Counted from the stretch's first letter, positions 1 through 5,392 are shown. The stretch is DNA of 14,451 nt from Candidatus Micrarchaeia archaeon (GCA_041650355.1 JBAZLI010000017.1:1-14451); one strand, 5' to 3'. Numbers and translations: made by a program. The notes: generated by a model from the sequence alone, not told the origin.

Positions 1-289
1 AAAGCTTTCCGCCTGTTATGCTCGCGCCGCCCGGCAAGCTTGTATTCAAAAATCTCTCATAGGTCCCGAAATCCATGTCAGCCTCGGTCCCGTCATCCAG
101 AACGAAAACTTCGCCGTGCCTGAACGGATTCATCGTCCCGCAGTCCACGTTCAGGTAGCCGTCGAACTTGAGCGGAAACGCGGCATAGCCCCTCATGCTC
201 AGGATTTTCGCGATAGAAGAAGTCACAATCCCCTTTCCAAGCCCGGACATTATCGAGCCTGCCACTATGATGAATTTTGTATCCCCCAT
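1..289 (-). CDS. pyrG: CTP synthase, N-terminal part (cut by window edge)
   Basis: CTP synthase makes CTP from UTP, ATP and glutamine, the last step of de novo pyrimidine nucleotide synthesis in the cytosol. Only the first ~96 residues of the amidoligase (synthetase) domain are in the window. Seen in the translation: a P-loop GSIMSGLGKG near residue 11, YLNVDCGTMNP, HGEVFVLDDGTEAD and a DFGTYERF segment, all in family order and spacing. Small departures from the usual family sequence are GSI for GGV in the P-loop, DGYLN for DPYLN and GTYERF for GHYERF. Start codons at 310, 298 and 289 are all in frame. I chose 289 because it matches the usual family N-terminus and lies 28 bases from a TATA-like element, suggesting a leaderless mRNA. 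The C-terminal glutaminase domain lies outside, so completeness cannot be judged. Confidence 0.93.
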   Translation of the reverse strand, partial: MGDTKFIIVAGSIMSGLGKGIVTSSIAKILSMRGYAAFPLKFDGYLNVDCGTMNPFRHGEVFVLDDGTEADMDFGTYERFLNTSLPGGASITGGKL

Positions 290-313
290 AGGGAGCATAT
301 TTGCGCTCATGGG

Positions 314-321
314 TTTAATAA
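314..321 (-). promoter_or_regulatory. TATA-like box for pyrG
   Basis: On the minus strand this reads TTATTAAA, centred about 28 bases before the ATG at 289. That is the archaeal TATA-to-start distance expected for a leaderless transcript. No transcription-start data are available. Confidence 0.4.
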
Positions 322-356
322 CATTATTGCTTCGCGCCCAGCAAAATGAAATTCAA

Positions 357-365
357 TATAAATAG
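357..365 (+). promoter_or_regulatory. TATA box of the anchored secreted protein gene
   Basis: TATAAATAG is a near-consensus archaeal TATA box. Its centre is 24 bases before the ATG at 385, which implies a leaderless mRNA and argues against the longer reading frame that opens at 346, upstream of this box. Confidence 0.6.
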
Positions 366-384
366 ATTTTACCAACACCTATAC

Positions 385-897
385 ATGGACAAAAAACAAA
401 TCAGTCTCGTTGCATTGCTATTCTTTTCGTTCCTGATTCTCGATTCCAGCCCCTCATCAGCCCTTCTGGTAGCGCAATGCTCCAACTCAACTTTCATTCA
501 GGACAATTCCGAGTACATAATAGACGGAGGCATAACAAAGGTGGAATCCAGATGGGAGAACAACAGCATCTACACCTACGTGGATGTCACGATATTCAAT
601 TATGCAAAAGGCGCCCCTATTCAAGGGAATTACATCCAGCTTAAAATCCCGGGCGGAGGCGTCGGCCTGCAAACCCAATGGGTGGAAGATATGCCTGCGT
701 TCAGCAGCTCAAGCGTGGGCAAGAGCTACACGTTTTATCTTGCGAGGACAGGTGGTTCGTTCGGCCCGGTGTGCGGCGGCGCCGGGGTAACAGAAATGAC
801 CCTCTTAGACGGTCCTACTGAAACTAGACCATGCGCCCCACTTGCGATACTCGCTGCAATCTTGCTGTTGCTCTTGGCCGTTAGAACGCGCGAATAA
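385..897 (+). CDS. Secreted protein with C-terminal membrane anchor, unknown function
   Basis: I do not recognise a family. The 170-residue product starts MDKKQ, followed by a hydrophobic stretch (about residues 5-28) that looks like a signal peptide. A ~110-residue polar, strand-rich domain follows, with potential N-glycosylation sequons near the start (NST, NNS) and a few cysteines (QCS, VCGG, PCAP). It ends with a hydrophobic anchor of leucines, isoleucines and alanines and a short charged tail RTRE. The layout implies export with the domain outside the cell and the C-terminus in the membrane. An in-frame ATG exists at 346, but the TATA box at 357-365 lies inside that extension, so 385 is preferred. 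It is divergent from pyrG; no functional link is visible. Confidence 0.75.
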   Translation: MDKKQISLVALLFFSFLILDSSPSSALLVAQCSNSTFIQDNSEYIIDGGITKVESRWENNSIYTYVDVTIFNYAKGAPIQGNYIQLKIPGGGVGLQTQWVEDMPAFSSSSVGKSYTFYLARTGGSFGPVCGGAGVTEMTLLDGPTETRPCAPLAILAAILLLLLAVRTRE

Positions 898-902
898 TCT
901 AC

Positions 903-911
903 TTTAAATTT
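903..911 (+). promoter_or_regulatory. TATA-like box of the XRE-CBS regulator
   Basis: An A/T run reading TTTAAATTT is centred 25 bases before the ATG at 932, directly after the stop codon of the preceding gene. The spacing suggests a leaderless transcript. Confidence 0.5.
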
Positions 912-931
912 ATTCCTTTAGTAATAGCCCT

Positions 932-1489
932 ATGCTTCCTGAACTTTCAGAGATAAAGAAGATGCGCATGCGCTCCGGCATAACCCAGAAGCAGCTCGCG
1001 CGTTTGGCCGGGATTTCGCAGAGCACGGTAGCGAAGATAGAATCCGGCTTCATAGACCCGGGCTACAACACCGTGAAAGGCATATTCGAAGCCCTTGAAG
1101 GGCTGGAGCACGCGTCTGAGCTGAAGGCAAGGGACGTGATGAGCCCGCACGTGGTTTTCGCGCAGCCCGAAGAGCGCCTGAAGGAGGTGCTCGGCGCGAT
1201 GGGCAAAAAGAACATAGACCAGATGCCTGTGCTTGAAGGCAGTTCGCTAATAGGAAGCGTGAGCGAGGATTCCATAGTGCGCTTCCTATCCTCCTACTCA
1301 GGTCACAAGCCGGTAGTTGAGCTGAAGGTGCGCGAAGTGATGGGCGAATCCTTTCCCACGGTTCCGGAAAGCGCGGCCTACAAAACCCTGCTCGAACTCC
1401 TGGGGCACAATCATGCGGTGCTAATAATAAAAAGCGGAAAAGCGGTCGGAATAGTTACGAAAGCGGATTTGCTAAGGGCTAGGAAGTGA
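932..1489 (+). CDS. XRE-family transcription regulator with paired CBS domains
   Basis: A 185-residue fusion of a helix-turn-helix and a CBS pair, a known archaeal regulator architecture. Residues ~1-55 form an XRE/Cro-type HTH (RMRSGITQKQLARLAGISQS, then TVAKIESG). Residues ~67-125 and ~128-185 each look like a CBS motif, with ARDVMSPHVVFAQPEERLKE and VREVMGESFPTVPES as the recognisable starts and GIVTKADLL at the end of the second. CBS pairs usually sense adenine nucleotides or related ligands, so this is probably a ligand-responsive DNA-binding protein; target genes are unknown. The last 18 bases overlap the end of the oppositely transcribed receiver gene. Own TATA box and leaderless spacing. 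Confidence 0.92.
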   Translation: MLPELSEIKKMRMRSGITQKQLARLAGISQSTVAKIESGFIDPGYNTVKGIFEALEGLEHASELKARDVMSPHVVFAQPEERLKEVLGAMGKKNIDQMPVLEGSSLIGSVSEDSIVRFLSSYSGHKPVVELKVREVMGESFPTVPESAAYKTLLELLGHNHAVLIIKSGKAVGIVTKADLLRARK

Positions 1490-2104
1490 TGTCCCGTTCG
1501 TTTCTCGGCGTTTGCACAAATCTTCTATGGTTCTATACAATACATGAAGCGAGATTGGTTTATTCATGAATGCGCCTACTTGTTTAGTGGCCCCATCGGT
1601 GTTCCCAATTGCATATCCGCTCATAAGTATGTATATTATGTTCGGCGCGCGCTCTTTCATTTCTCGTATCATATCCAACCCGATCATCCCCGGCATGGTC
1701 TGGTCGGTTAATACAACATCGAAATTTCCTTGCCTGAAAATTTCAAGCGCTTGGAGTGGGTCGTTGCAAACAGTTGGGCTATAGCCCATTTTCTTGAGGA
1801 AGATACCCAGCATGCCTGTAATGATTTCCTCATCATCCACCACGAGCACCCTAAGATTCCTTGTGGACGTCAGCGGACCGTTGCTGGAACTCATTCCCCT
1901 AGTGTCTTGCACACCACCAGGCGTTACTCCGCTGCCCCCGCAACCGTGCGGTCCTTCCAAGAGTTCTTTTGCACTCTTAACTATATCTGGAAGAGGTCTC
2001 GCGTTCGTTCCTGAAGGGCCTGAGGCTAGACGAACTGCGTCTGCGCACCTGCTTCCTATAGGTTTTTTCTCCATGAAATCATCTGATAAATCCGGTTTCA
2101 CCAA
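1472..2104 (-). CDS. Stand-alone response-regulator receiver protein
   Basis: The C-terminal ~125 residues form a CheY-like receiver (REC) domain. Visible are the acidic pair D90-D91 (LVVDDEE), phosphoacceptor D134 (VVLTDQTMPGM), S162 (ILMSGYA) and K182 (FMNKPIS), so it should accept phosphate from a histidine kinase. No output domain follows, and no kinase gene lies in the window. Residues 1-~82 are a Gly/Ser/Pro-rich extension with no recognised fold. The start is uncertain: TTG 2104 (used here), GTG 2101, ATG 2074 and ATG 1894 are all in frame. A TATA-like box at 2131-2139 fits 2104 or 2101, while 1894 would give a minimal REC protein. Receivers are sparse in small archaeal genomes, so transfer from bacteria is possible. 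Tail-to-tail overlap with the XRE-CBS gene. Confidence 0.85.
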   Translation of the reverse strand: MVKPDLSDDFMEKKPIGSRCADAVRLASGPSGTNARPLPDIVKSAKELLEGPHGCGGSGVTPGGVQDTRGMSSSNGPLTSTRNLRVLVVDDEEIITGMLGIFLKKMGYSPTVCNDPLQALEIFRQGNFDVVLTDQTMPGMIGLDMIREMKERAPNIIYILMSGYAIGNTDGATKQVGAFMNKPISLHVLYRTIEDLCKRRETNGTSLPSP

Positions 2105-2195
2105 TAACGTTATGGCAGTGCATTTCTACATTTTAAAATCATCATGCAAGGCCAGGTTCAGCATTAATGCTATCGCCGTATATTTCTATATTCTA
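2076..2195 (-). repeat. 60-bp imperfect tandem duplication spanning the receiver gene's promoter and start
   Basis: Two adjacent 60-base units (2136-2195 and 2076-2135, minus strand) align without gaps at 42 of 60 positions by my count. Shared blocks include TAGAAAT, GATGATTT and a TATA-like segment. The inner copy contains the TTG/GTG start of the receiver gene. The outer copy has an ATG at the equivalent position (2164) that opens a 12-codon frame ending at TAG 2126-2128, with the peptide ending DDFKM against DDFME in the real gene. Short perfect palindromes lie at 2104-2113 (ATAACGTTAT) and 2160-2171 (AGCATTAATGCT), but not at equivalent places in the two units. Confidence 0.7.
2131..2139 (-). 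promoter_or_regulatory. TATA-like box for the receiver gene
   Basis: ATTTTAAAA on the minus strand, centred about 31 bases before TTG 2104. It predicts a transcript starting near 2109, a few bases before that codon. It lies at the junction of the two 60-bp repeat units. Confidence 0.4.
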
Positions 2196-2250
2196 CAACA
2201 AAGTGTTTTTAAACAAATCGCTAACTGCCCCATATTAAAAGGATTTTGGA

Positions 2251-2365
2251 TGGACTCAGAGGGACATGCGTCGTTTCCAAAACCGGAAACCCGGAACCGA
2301 AAACTGTTTCGCACCCTCGGCCCCTCGCGTGCAAGGCGAGTGCTCTGCTGCTGAGCTATGAGCCC
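2251..2365 (-). tRNA. tRNA-Ala (anticodon UGC) with an intron in the T-loop
   Basis: The cloverleaf can be drawn completely. Acceptor GGGCTCA pairs with TGAGTCC including the G3-U70 wobble that marks alanine tRNAs; T8 A9; D-stem GCTC/GAGC; anticodon stem CTCGC/GCGAG around the loop CTTGCAC (anticodon TGC); variable GGGCC; T-stem GAGGG/CCCTC; discriminator A73. CCA is not encoded. Instead of 7 bases, the T-loop holds 50; removing 43 leaves the loop TGCGAAT and a 72-nt mature tRNA. Two normally conserved positions differ: 18 is A (D-loop AGCAGCA) and 55 is G. The gene is divergent from rpiA and lies upstream of the receiver gene on the same strand. Confidence 0.9.
2265..2307 (-). other. Predicted 43-nt tRNA intron, T-loop position 59/60
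   Basis: A bulge-helix-bulge can be folded. The T-stem GAGGG/CCCTC forms the outer helix, exon TGCG pairs with intron CGCA as the 4-bp central helix, and the 3-nt bulges AAA and TGT hold the cut sites (AA^A and TG^T). Inside, GTTTTC pairs with GGAAAC and CCGG with CCGG around a GTTT loop. The only relaxed feature is a 2x2 internal loop (CA/GA) next to the 5' bulge. This is the form cut by archaeal tRNA splicing endonuclease; the exact boundaries are inferred. Confidence 0.75.
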
Positions 2366-2392
2366 ATTAATAGCAATATAAATCCGCAGTGA

Positions 2393-2405
2393 AAATTTAT
2401 AAAAC
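2393..2405. promoter_or_regulatory. Overlapping TATA-like boxes for tRNA-Ala (-) and rpiA (+)
   Basis: AAATTTATAAAAC can serve both strands. Read leftward it is about 30 bases before the tRNA 5' end, giving a ~5-nt leader. Read rightward it is about 36 bases before the rpiA ATG at 2437, giving a ~10-nt leader. A second A/T element (AATATAAAT, 2375-2383) is too close to the tRNA to be its TATA box. Confidence 0.4.
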
Positions 2406-2436
2406 TCCATTTGCATACCCTATCAGGGATGGTCGC

Positions 2437-3099
2437 ATGCTTCAAAAAATAAACGCAGCAAAAAAAGCGCTGGAAATGATGGAAGAAAACAAAATAATCG
2501 GATTGGGCTCAGGCACAACCGCAGCCGAATTCGTGCGCATGCTCGGCGAGAAGAAAAAAGCAGGGTTCAAGATAGACGCGTGCATCCCCACCTCCTTCGA
2601 GGCAAGGATGTTCGCGATAAAATATGGCCTTTCCCGCTACCTGTGCGACCCTGACCAGGTGGACAGAATACACGTGGCGGTGGACGGTGCGGATTACGTC
2701 TCAAAGGAATTCATAATCAAAGGCGGAGGCGCGGCGCTCACCCGGGAAAAGGTGGTCGCATACAACGCCGAGCGCTTCATAGTGATAGCCGACGAATCCA
2801 AAATTGCAAAAGGCCCGAAATCCAGCGTTGCATTGGAGGCGATAAAATTCTCTGCCCCGTTCGTGATAAAAACCCTCGCGAAACTGGGATACCCGGCCAC
2901 CATAAGGGTCGGGACCGGCAAAGTCGGGCCGATAATAAGCGACAACAACAATTTCATAATAGACGCGAAAATCGAGATAAAAAATCCGTCAACTTTGGAA
3001 TCAATGCTCAACAGCATCCCCGGAGTCCTCGAGAACGGGATATTCACGAAATTCACGAAAATAATAATCGGCACGGAAAAAGGCGCGTACGAACTCTAA
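2437..3099 (+). CDS. rpiA: Ribose-5-phosphate isomerase A
   Basis: Interconverts ribose 5-phosphate and ribulose 5-phosphate in the cytosol, feeding nucleotide synthesis and the non-oxidative pentose phosphate network. The 220-residue product has the family length and motifs in order: phosphate-binding GLGSGTTAAEFV (residues 22-33), IPTSFEAR (50-57), AVDGAD (81-86) with the two conserved aspartates, and KGGGAALTREK (95-105) with the catalytic lysine and glutamate, then FIVIADESK. A GTG at 2389 would add 16 residues, but a TATA-like element lies inside that extension and the family normally starts just before the helix LQKINAAKKALEMM, so ATG 2437 is chosen. The stop overlaps the end of the convergent MFS gene by 4 bases. 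Confidence 0.95.
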   Translation: MLQKINAAKKALEMMEENKIIGLGSGTTAAEFVRMLGEKKKAGFKIDACIPTSFEARMFAIKYGLSRYLCDPDQVDRIHVAVDGADYVSKEFIIKGGGAALTREKVVAYNAERFIVIADESKIAKGPKSSVALEAIKFSAPFVIKTLAKLGYPATIRVGTGKVGPIISDNNNFIIDAKIEIKNPSTLESMLNSIPGVLENGIFTKFTKIIIGTEKGAYEL

Positions 3100-4352
3100 T
3101 CCCGCTTCATCTTAACCGCTGCAAGCATTAGCAGCGCGGCCAGCGCGCTCACAGCGAACGAGAACACGAAAGTCCCCCTGAACCCCAGGATATTCACGTT
3201 CCACAGCAGGCCTGCGATTATGTTGGCAGGGAGCAGGAGAAAACCGGTAATGCCCTGGTAAATCCCCATTGACGTCCCTTTGTTCCCGTCATCACTAATC
3301 CTGCTTATGAAAGTCCTTGGGGTGGTATCAAGTATCGCCGCAACCATGCCGAAAGTCACGAAAAACACCAGGAACAAGTAATCCGTAGAGAACGCGAACC
3401 CCAGCACGGTGAGCGCGAACAGCGCATAGCCCAGCGCCATCACCTTCCTTCCCCCCAGCCTGTCGGTGAGAAACCCGGCAGGGAGCGCGAACAGCGCATA
3501 GCTTATGTTGTATACGATATATCCGAACAGCGTCATCAGCACGTTCCCGGTTATGTCCTGGGCCTTCAATATGAAGAACGCGTTCCCGAATTGCGCGATT
3601 CCGAACAGCGCACCCACAATCACCATGCTCTTGTAGCCGCGGTTTCCGAACGCATTCCGCAGGGCTTCCTTCCCGTCGCCCATTTTCCTCACGTGGAGTT
3701 CCTTCACGAATCTGGATAAAATTACTACCCCGAGAACAGCAGGAATGACCGCGAGCAGGAATACGCTCCTGTAAGTCTGCTCCTCTCCGAACCTGGGCAG
3801 CAGCAAAGCGATAATTACTGCCGCAATGAGCGGCCCGAGAATTGCCCCGAACGCATCCATCATCTTCCTGTACCCGAATGCCCTACCCAGCATCTCCTTC
3901 CTGTCGCTGTGCGCCATTATCACGTCCCTGGGGACTCCCCTGAGCCCCTTTCCGAACCGCTCCACTATGCGCAGGCCCAGTATGTTCTGCCAGGTTCCGG
4001 CAATAACGAAAAACAGCTTCATGAACGCGGATATGAAATACCCAGAAACGCTCATCGCCTTGTGCTTTCCGAACTTGTCGCTGACGTAGCCGGAGATTGC
4101 GGACATGAGCGCAACCACCACTTCAGAGCATCCTTCAATCAACCCTATGACCACTGCGTCGGCTTTGAGCACGTTCATGAGGAAGAGGGGCATTATGGGG
4201 TCTATCATCTCGCTGCTCACTTCCACGAGGAAGCTCGTAACCCCGAAAAAAAGCGTGTTCCTGCTCAGGCCGCCGAAACCTCCTCGCGCGGCGCCGTAAC
4301 GCGTTTTCGGGGCTCCAACGCCCCCTGAACCCCGGTCAGCCAAAAAGCCCAT
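3096..4352 (-). CDS. Major facilitator superfamily transporter
   Basis: A 418-residue integral membrane protein with about 12 hydrophobic segments. It has two copies of the MFS loop 2-3/8-9 signature, GYVSDKFGKHK (residues 88-98) and GFLTDRLGGRK (near residue 295), one per six-helix half. Before the first helix is a 28-residue Gly/Arg-rich cytoplasmic tail. Other recognisable segments are SSEMIDPIMPLF in the first helix and GLRGVPRDVIMAHS after the fourth. The substrate cannot be read from sequence; drug or metabolite export and solute uptake are equally open. The ATG at 4352 sits 28 bases from a TATA box shared with the divergent CoA-kinase gene, so a leaderless transcript is likely. It converges on rpiA with a 4-base overlap. 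Confidence 0.9.
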   Translation of the reverse strand: MGFLADRGSGGVGAPKTRYGAARGGFGGLSRNTLFFGVTSFLVEVSSEMIDPIMPLFLMNVLKADAVVIGLIEGCSEVVVALMSAISGYVSDKFGKHKAMSVSGYFISAFMKLFFVIAGTWQNILGLRIVERFGKGLRGVPRDVIMAHSDRKEMLGRAFGYRKMMDAFGAILGPLIAAVIIALLLPRFGEEQTYRSVFLLAVIPAVLGVVILSRFVKELHVRKMGDGKEALRNAFGNRGYKSMVIVGALFGIAQFGNAFFILKAQDITGNVLMTLFGYIVYNISYALFALPAGFLTDRLGGRKVMALGYALFALTVLGFAFSTDYLFLVFFVTFGMVAAILDTTPRTFISRISDDGNKGTSMGIYQGITGFLLLPANIIAGLLWNVNILGFRGTFVFSFAVSALAALLMLAAVKMKRD

Positions 4353-4376
4353 GAATGCTGTTTTCCGCGAAAGCAG

Positions 4377-4383
4377 TATAAAT
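4377..4383. promoter_or_regulatory. Shared bidirectional TATA box between MFS and dephospho-CoA kinase genes
   Basis: A single TATAAAT lies in the 53-base gap. Its centre (4380) is 28 bases from the MFS ATG (4352, minus) and 26 bases from ATG 4406 (plus). No other A/T element in the gap fits either gene. Confidence 0.5.
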
Positions 4384-4405
4384 CTATTCGGTTGAAATGT
4401 GCCTC

Positions 4406-4897
4406 ATGATTGTGCCTGAACATGTGAAATCCGAGTTGAGGGAGCCCCTGGGCGCCCTGATGGATTTCCAGCATTTTCTCTCCATGTACGGAAAAGAGAG
4501 AATAGTCGCCGTGGGGGACGCGGTGGTGCTCGCGCTCCTGCGGGCAAAAGCAGAGCCTTTCGTTTCCGTGTACGATTTCTCCACGAGAAGAAGCCCGCTT
4601 CCTGAATCAGAAAAGAACGAATTGGCGCGGAAATACCAGAAACCCAGGGTTTGCGAAAACCCGGCAGGGACCATAACTGAATCGCTGGAAGAAAGCGCGA
4701 AGCTCGTGCTGAAAACAGGGGGCGCCCTCAAAGTGCATGGGGAAGAGGATTTGGCGGCGCTGGTTTTCATGCGCCTGTGCCCTAATGGTTTAGTCATAAT
4801 CTACGGACAGCCGGAAAAAGGCGTGGTTGCGATTGAGTGCAATGAAAAATCGAGAAAAAAAGCAGAAGGATTTTTCGAAAGAATGCGGGAGCGCTAG
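4406..4897 (+). CDS. GTP-dependent dephospho-CoA kinase (DUF359 family)
   Basis: Archaeal enzyme for the last step of coenzyme A synthesis: phosphorylation of dephospho-CoA at the ribose 3'-hydroxyl, using GTP. It is unrelated to the bacterial CoaE kinase. The 163-residue product has the family length and signatures in order: start MIVPEHVKSELREPLG, VAVGDAVV (residues ~35-42), VYDFSTRR (~53-60), NPAGTITE (~87-94), GEEDLAAL (~113-120), IYGQPEKGVV (~132-141). An in-frame ATG at 4397 would add MCL, but it is only 17 bases from the TATA box. ATG 4406 is at leaderless distance and gives the family N-terminus. The stop overlaps the end of the convergent miniprotein gene. Confidence 0.92.
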   Translation: MIVPEHVKSELREPLGALMDFQHFLSMYGKERIVAVGDAVVLALLRAKAEPFVSVYDFSTRRSPLPESEKNELARKYQKPRVCENPAGTITESLEESAKLVLKTGGALKVHGEEDLAALVFMRLCPNGLVIIYGQPEKGVVAIECNEKSRKKAEGFFERMRER

Positions 4898-5082
4898 TCG
4901 CTTCCCCCTCCTTTGCCCATGAAGAACAGGAGGAGGAACGCTATCACCATGCTCGCGAGGCCCACGCCGACGGATATGGTCCAGTCATCGTCCATGCGGA
5001 TGCTGCTCCACATGTAATAGACCGCATAGCCGGCTATCGCGGCGGCTATGAACCTGAGCGCGTTGAGCACCTTCTTGGACAT
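4894..5082 (-). CDS. Small two-helix membrane protein
   Basis: A 62-residue protein of unknown function with two hydrophobic segments: about residues 8-26 (LRFIAAAIAGYAVYYMWSSI) and about 36-55 (VGVGLASMVIAFLLLFFMG). They are separated by a short acidic turn (MDDDW), and a glycine-rich tail follows. Both ends are predicted on the same side; the basic N-terminus suggests inside. It starts 2 bases after the stop of the PRC-barrel gene, so the two are almost certainly co-transcribed and perhaps translationally coupled. It may anchor or partner the PRC-barrel protein at the membrane, which is inference. It overlaps the end of the convergent kinase gene by 4 bases. Confidence 0.75.
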   Translation of the reverse strand: MSKKVLNALRFIAAAIAGYAVYYMWSSIRMDDDWTISVGVGLASMVIAFLLLFFMGKGGGSD

Positions 5083-5084
5083 TG

Positions 5085-5330
5085 CTATTCGCCTGATGTT
5101 ACCTTGGCAACGACAATTACATCCTCAACAGACTTCACGTTCTTGTACATTACGCTTTTCTCCCTGAGCACCCTCTTGGCCTCCTCCTTCGATGAAGGGA
5201 GCGGCTCAAGTAGCACGCGGACTACCTCGCCGGTCTCGGTGTCGAGGATGAAATCCTGCGCATTGCCTATGAACTTTCCGCTATCGCTGAATATGTCCAT
5301 TCCATACATTCTTGAGAGTTTCGTGGTCAT
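5085..5330 (-). CDS. PRC-barrel domain protein
   Basis: An 81-residue single-domain protein. LSRMYGMDIFSDSGKFIGNA and QDFILDTETGEVVRVLLEPL match the pattern of the PRC-barrel beta fold, and the C-terminal half ends with MYKNVKSVEDVIVVAK, the usual last strands. Between them is a charged helix (SKEEAKRVLREK). Family knowledge: small archaeal PRC-barrel proteins are scaffolds, and some take part in cell division, but nothing here fixes the role. The start at 5330 is supported by a Shine-Dalgarno sequence. It is downstream of the Lrp-type gene on the same strand and directly upstream of the two-TM miniprotein. Confidence 0.88.
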   Translation of the reverse strand: MTTKLSRMYGMDIFSDSGKFIGNAQDFILDTETGEVVRVLLEPLPSSKEEAKRVLREKSVMYKNVKSVEDVIVVAKVTSGE

Positions 5331-5332
5331 CT

Positions 5333-5340
5333 GATCACCT
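5333..5340 (-). promoter_or_regulatory. Shine-Dalgarno site of the PRC-barrel gene
   Basis: AGGTGATC, fully complementary to the usual archaeal 16S rRNA tail; its GGTG core ends 5 bases before the ATG at 5330. It fixes the start and contrasts with the leaderless neighbours. Confidence 0.75.
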
Positions 5341-5354
5341 TGGCTAATCGCCTC

Positions 5355-5370
5355 ACCTCCTATAGGAGGT
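5355..5370. promoter_or_regulatory. 16-bp perfect palindrome at the predicted PRC-gene transcription start
   Basis: ACCTCCTATAGGAGGT is perfectly self-complementary. A TATA-like run at 5375-5383 (minus strand) places transcription start at about 5354, at the edge of this palindrome. It could be an operator for the neighbouring Lrp-type regulator or another repressor. If transcribed, it could also form a hairpin that pairs a GGAGG with its own anti-Shine-Dalgarno. Confidence 0.5.
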
Positions 5371-5374
5371 TTAG

Positions 5375-5383
5375 TTTTAAAAA
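5375..5383 (-). promoter_or_regulatory. TATA-like box for the PRC-barrel/miniprotein unit
   Basis: TTTTTAAAA-type run on the minus strand just after the Lrp-type stop codon. It indicates that the two downstream genes have their own promoter and a leader of about 24 bases carrying the Shine-Dalgarno site. Confidence 0.4.
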
Positions 5384-5392
5384 TGTATTATT

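Noticed and set aside
116..349. Open frame antisense to the CTP synthase start
   Set aside because: It lies opposite a clearly conserved enzyme and has no promoter or family resemblance.
2126..2164. Possible C/D-box small RNA because of ATGATGA near the 60-bp repeats
   Set aside because: No correctly spaced D, C' and D' boxes were found; the motif is part of the duplicated coding start.
1794..2354. Long plus-strand open frame with a repeated peptide (AVHFYIL / AVYFYIL)
   Set aside because: It is antisense to the receiver gene and crosses the tRNA gene. The peptide repeat is only the 60-bp DNA duplication read on the other strand.
2251..2365. tRNA gene as an integration site of a mobile element
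   Set aside because: No integrase gene, no duplicated tRNA 3' end and no flanking direct repeat of att type in the window.
3909..4328. 139-residue open frame opposite the MFS gene
   Set aside because: Shadow of a GC-rich transporter gene; arginine/histidine-rich with no start signal.
5331..5358. Nine-codon GTG frame whose TGA overlaps the PRC ATG, as a possible leader peptide
   Set aside because: The GTG lies inside the GGAGGTG sequence itself, with no ribosome site at usable distance; more likely chance.
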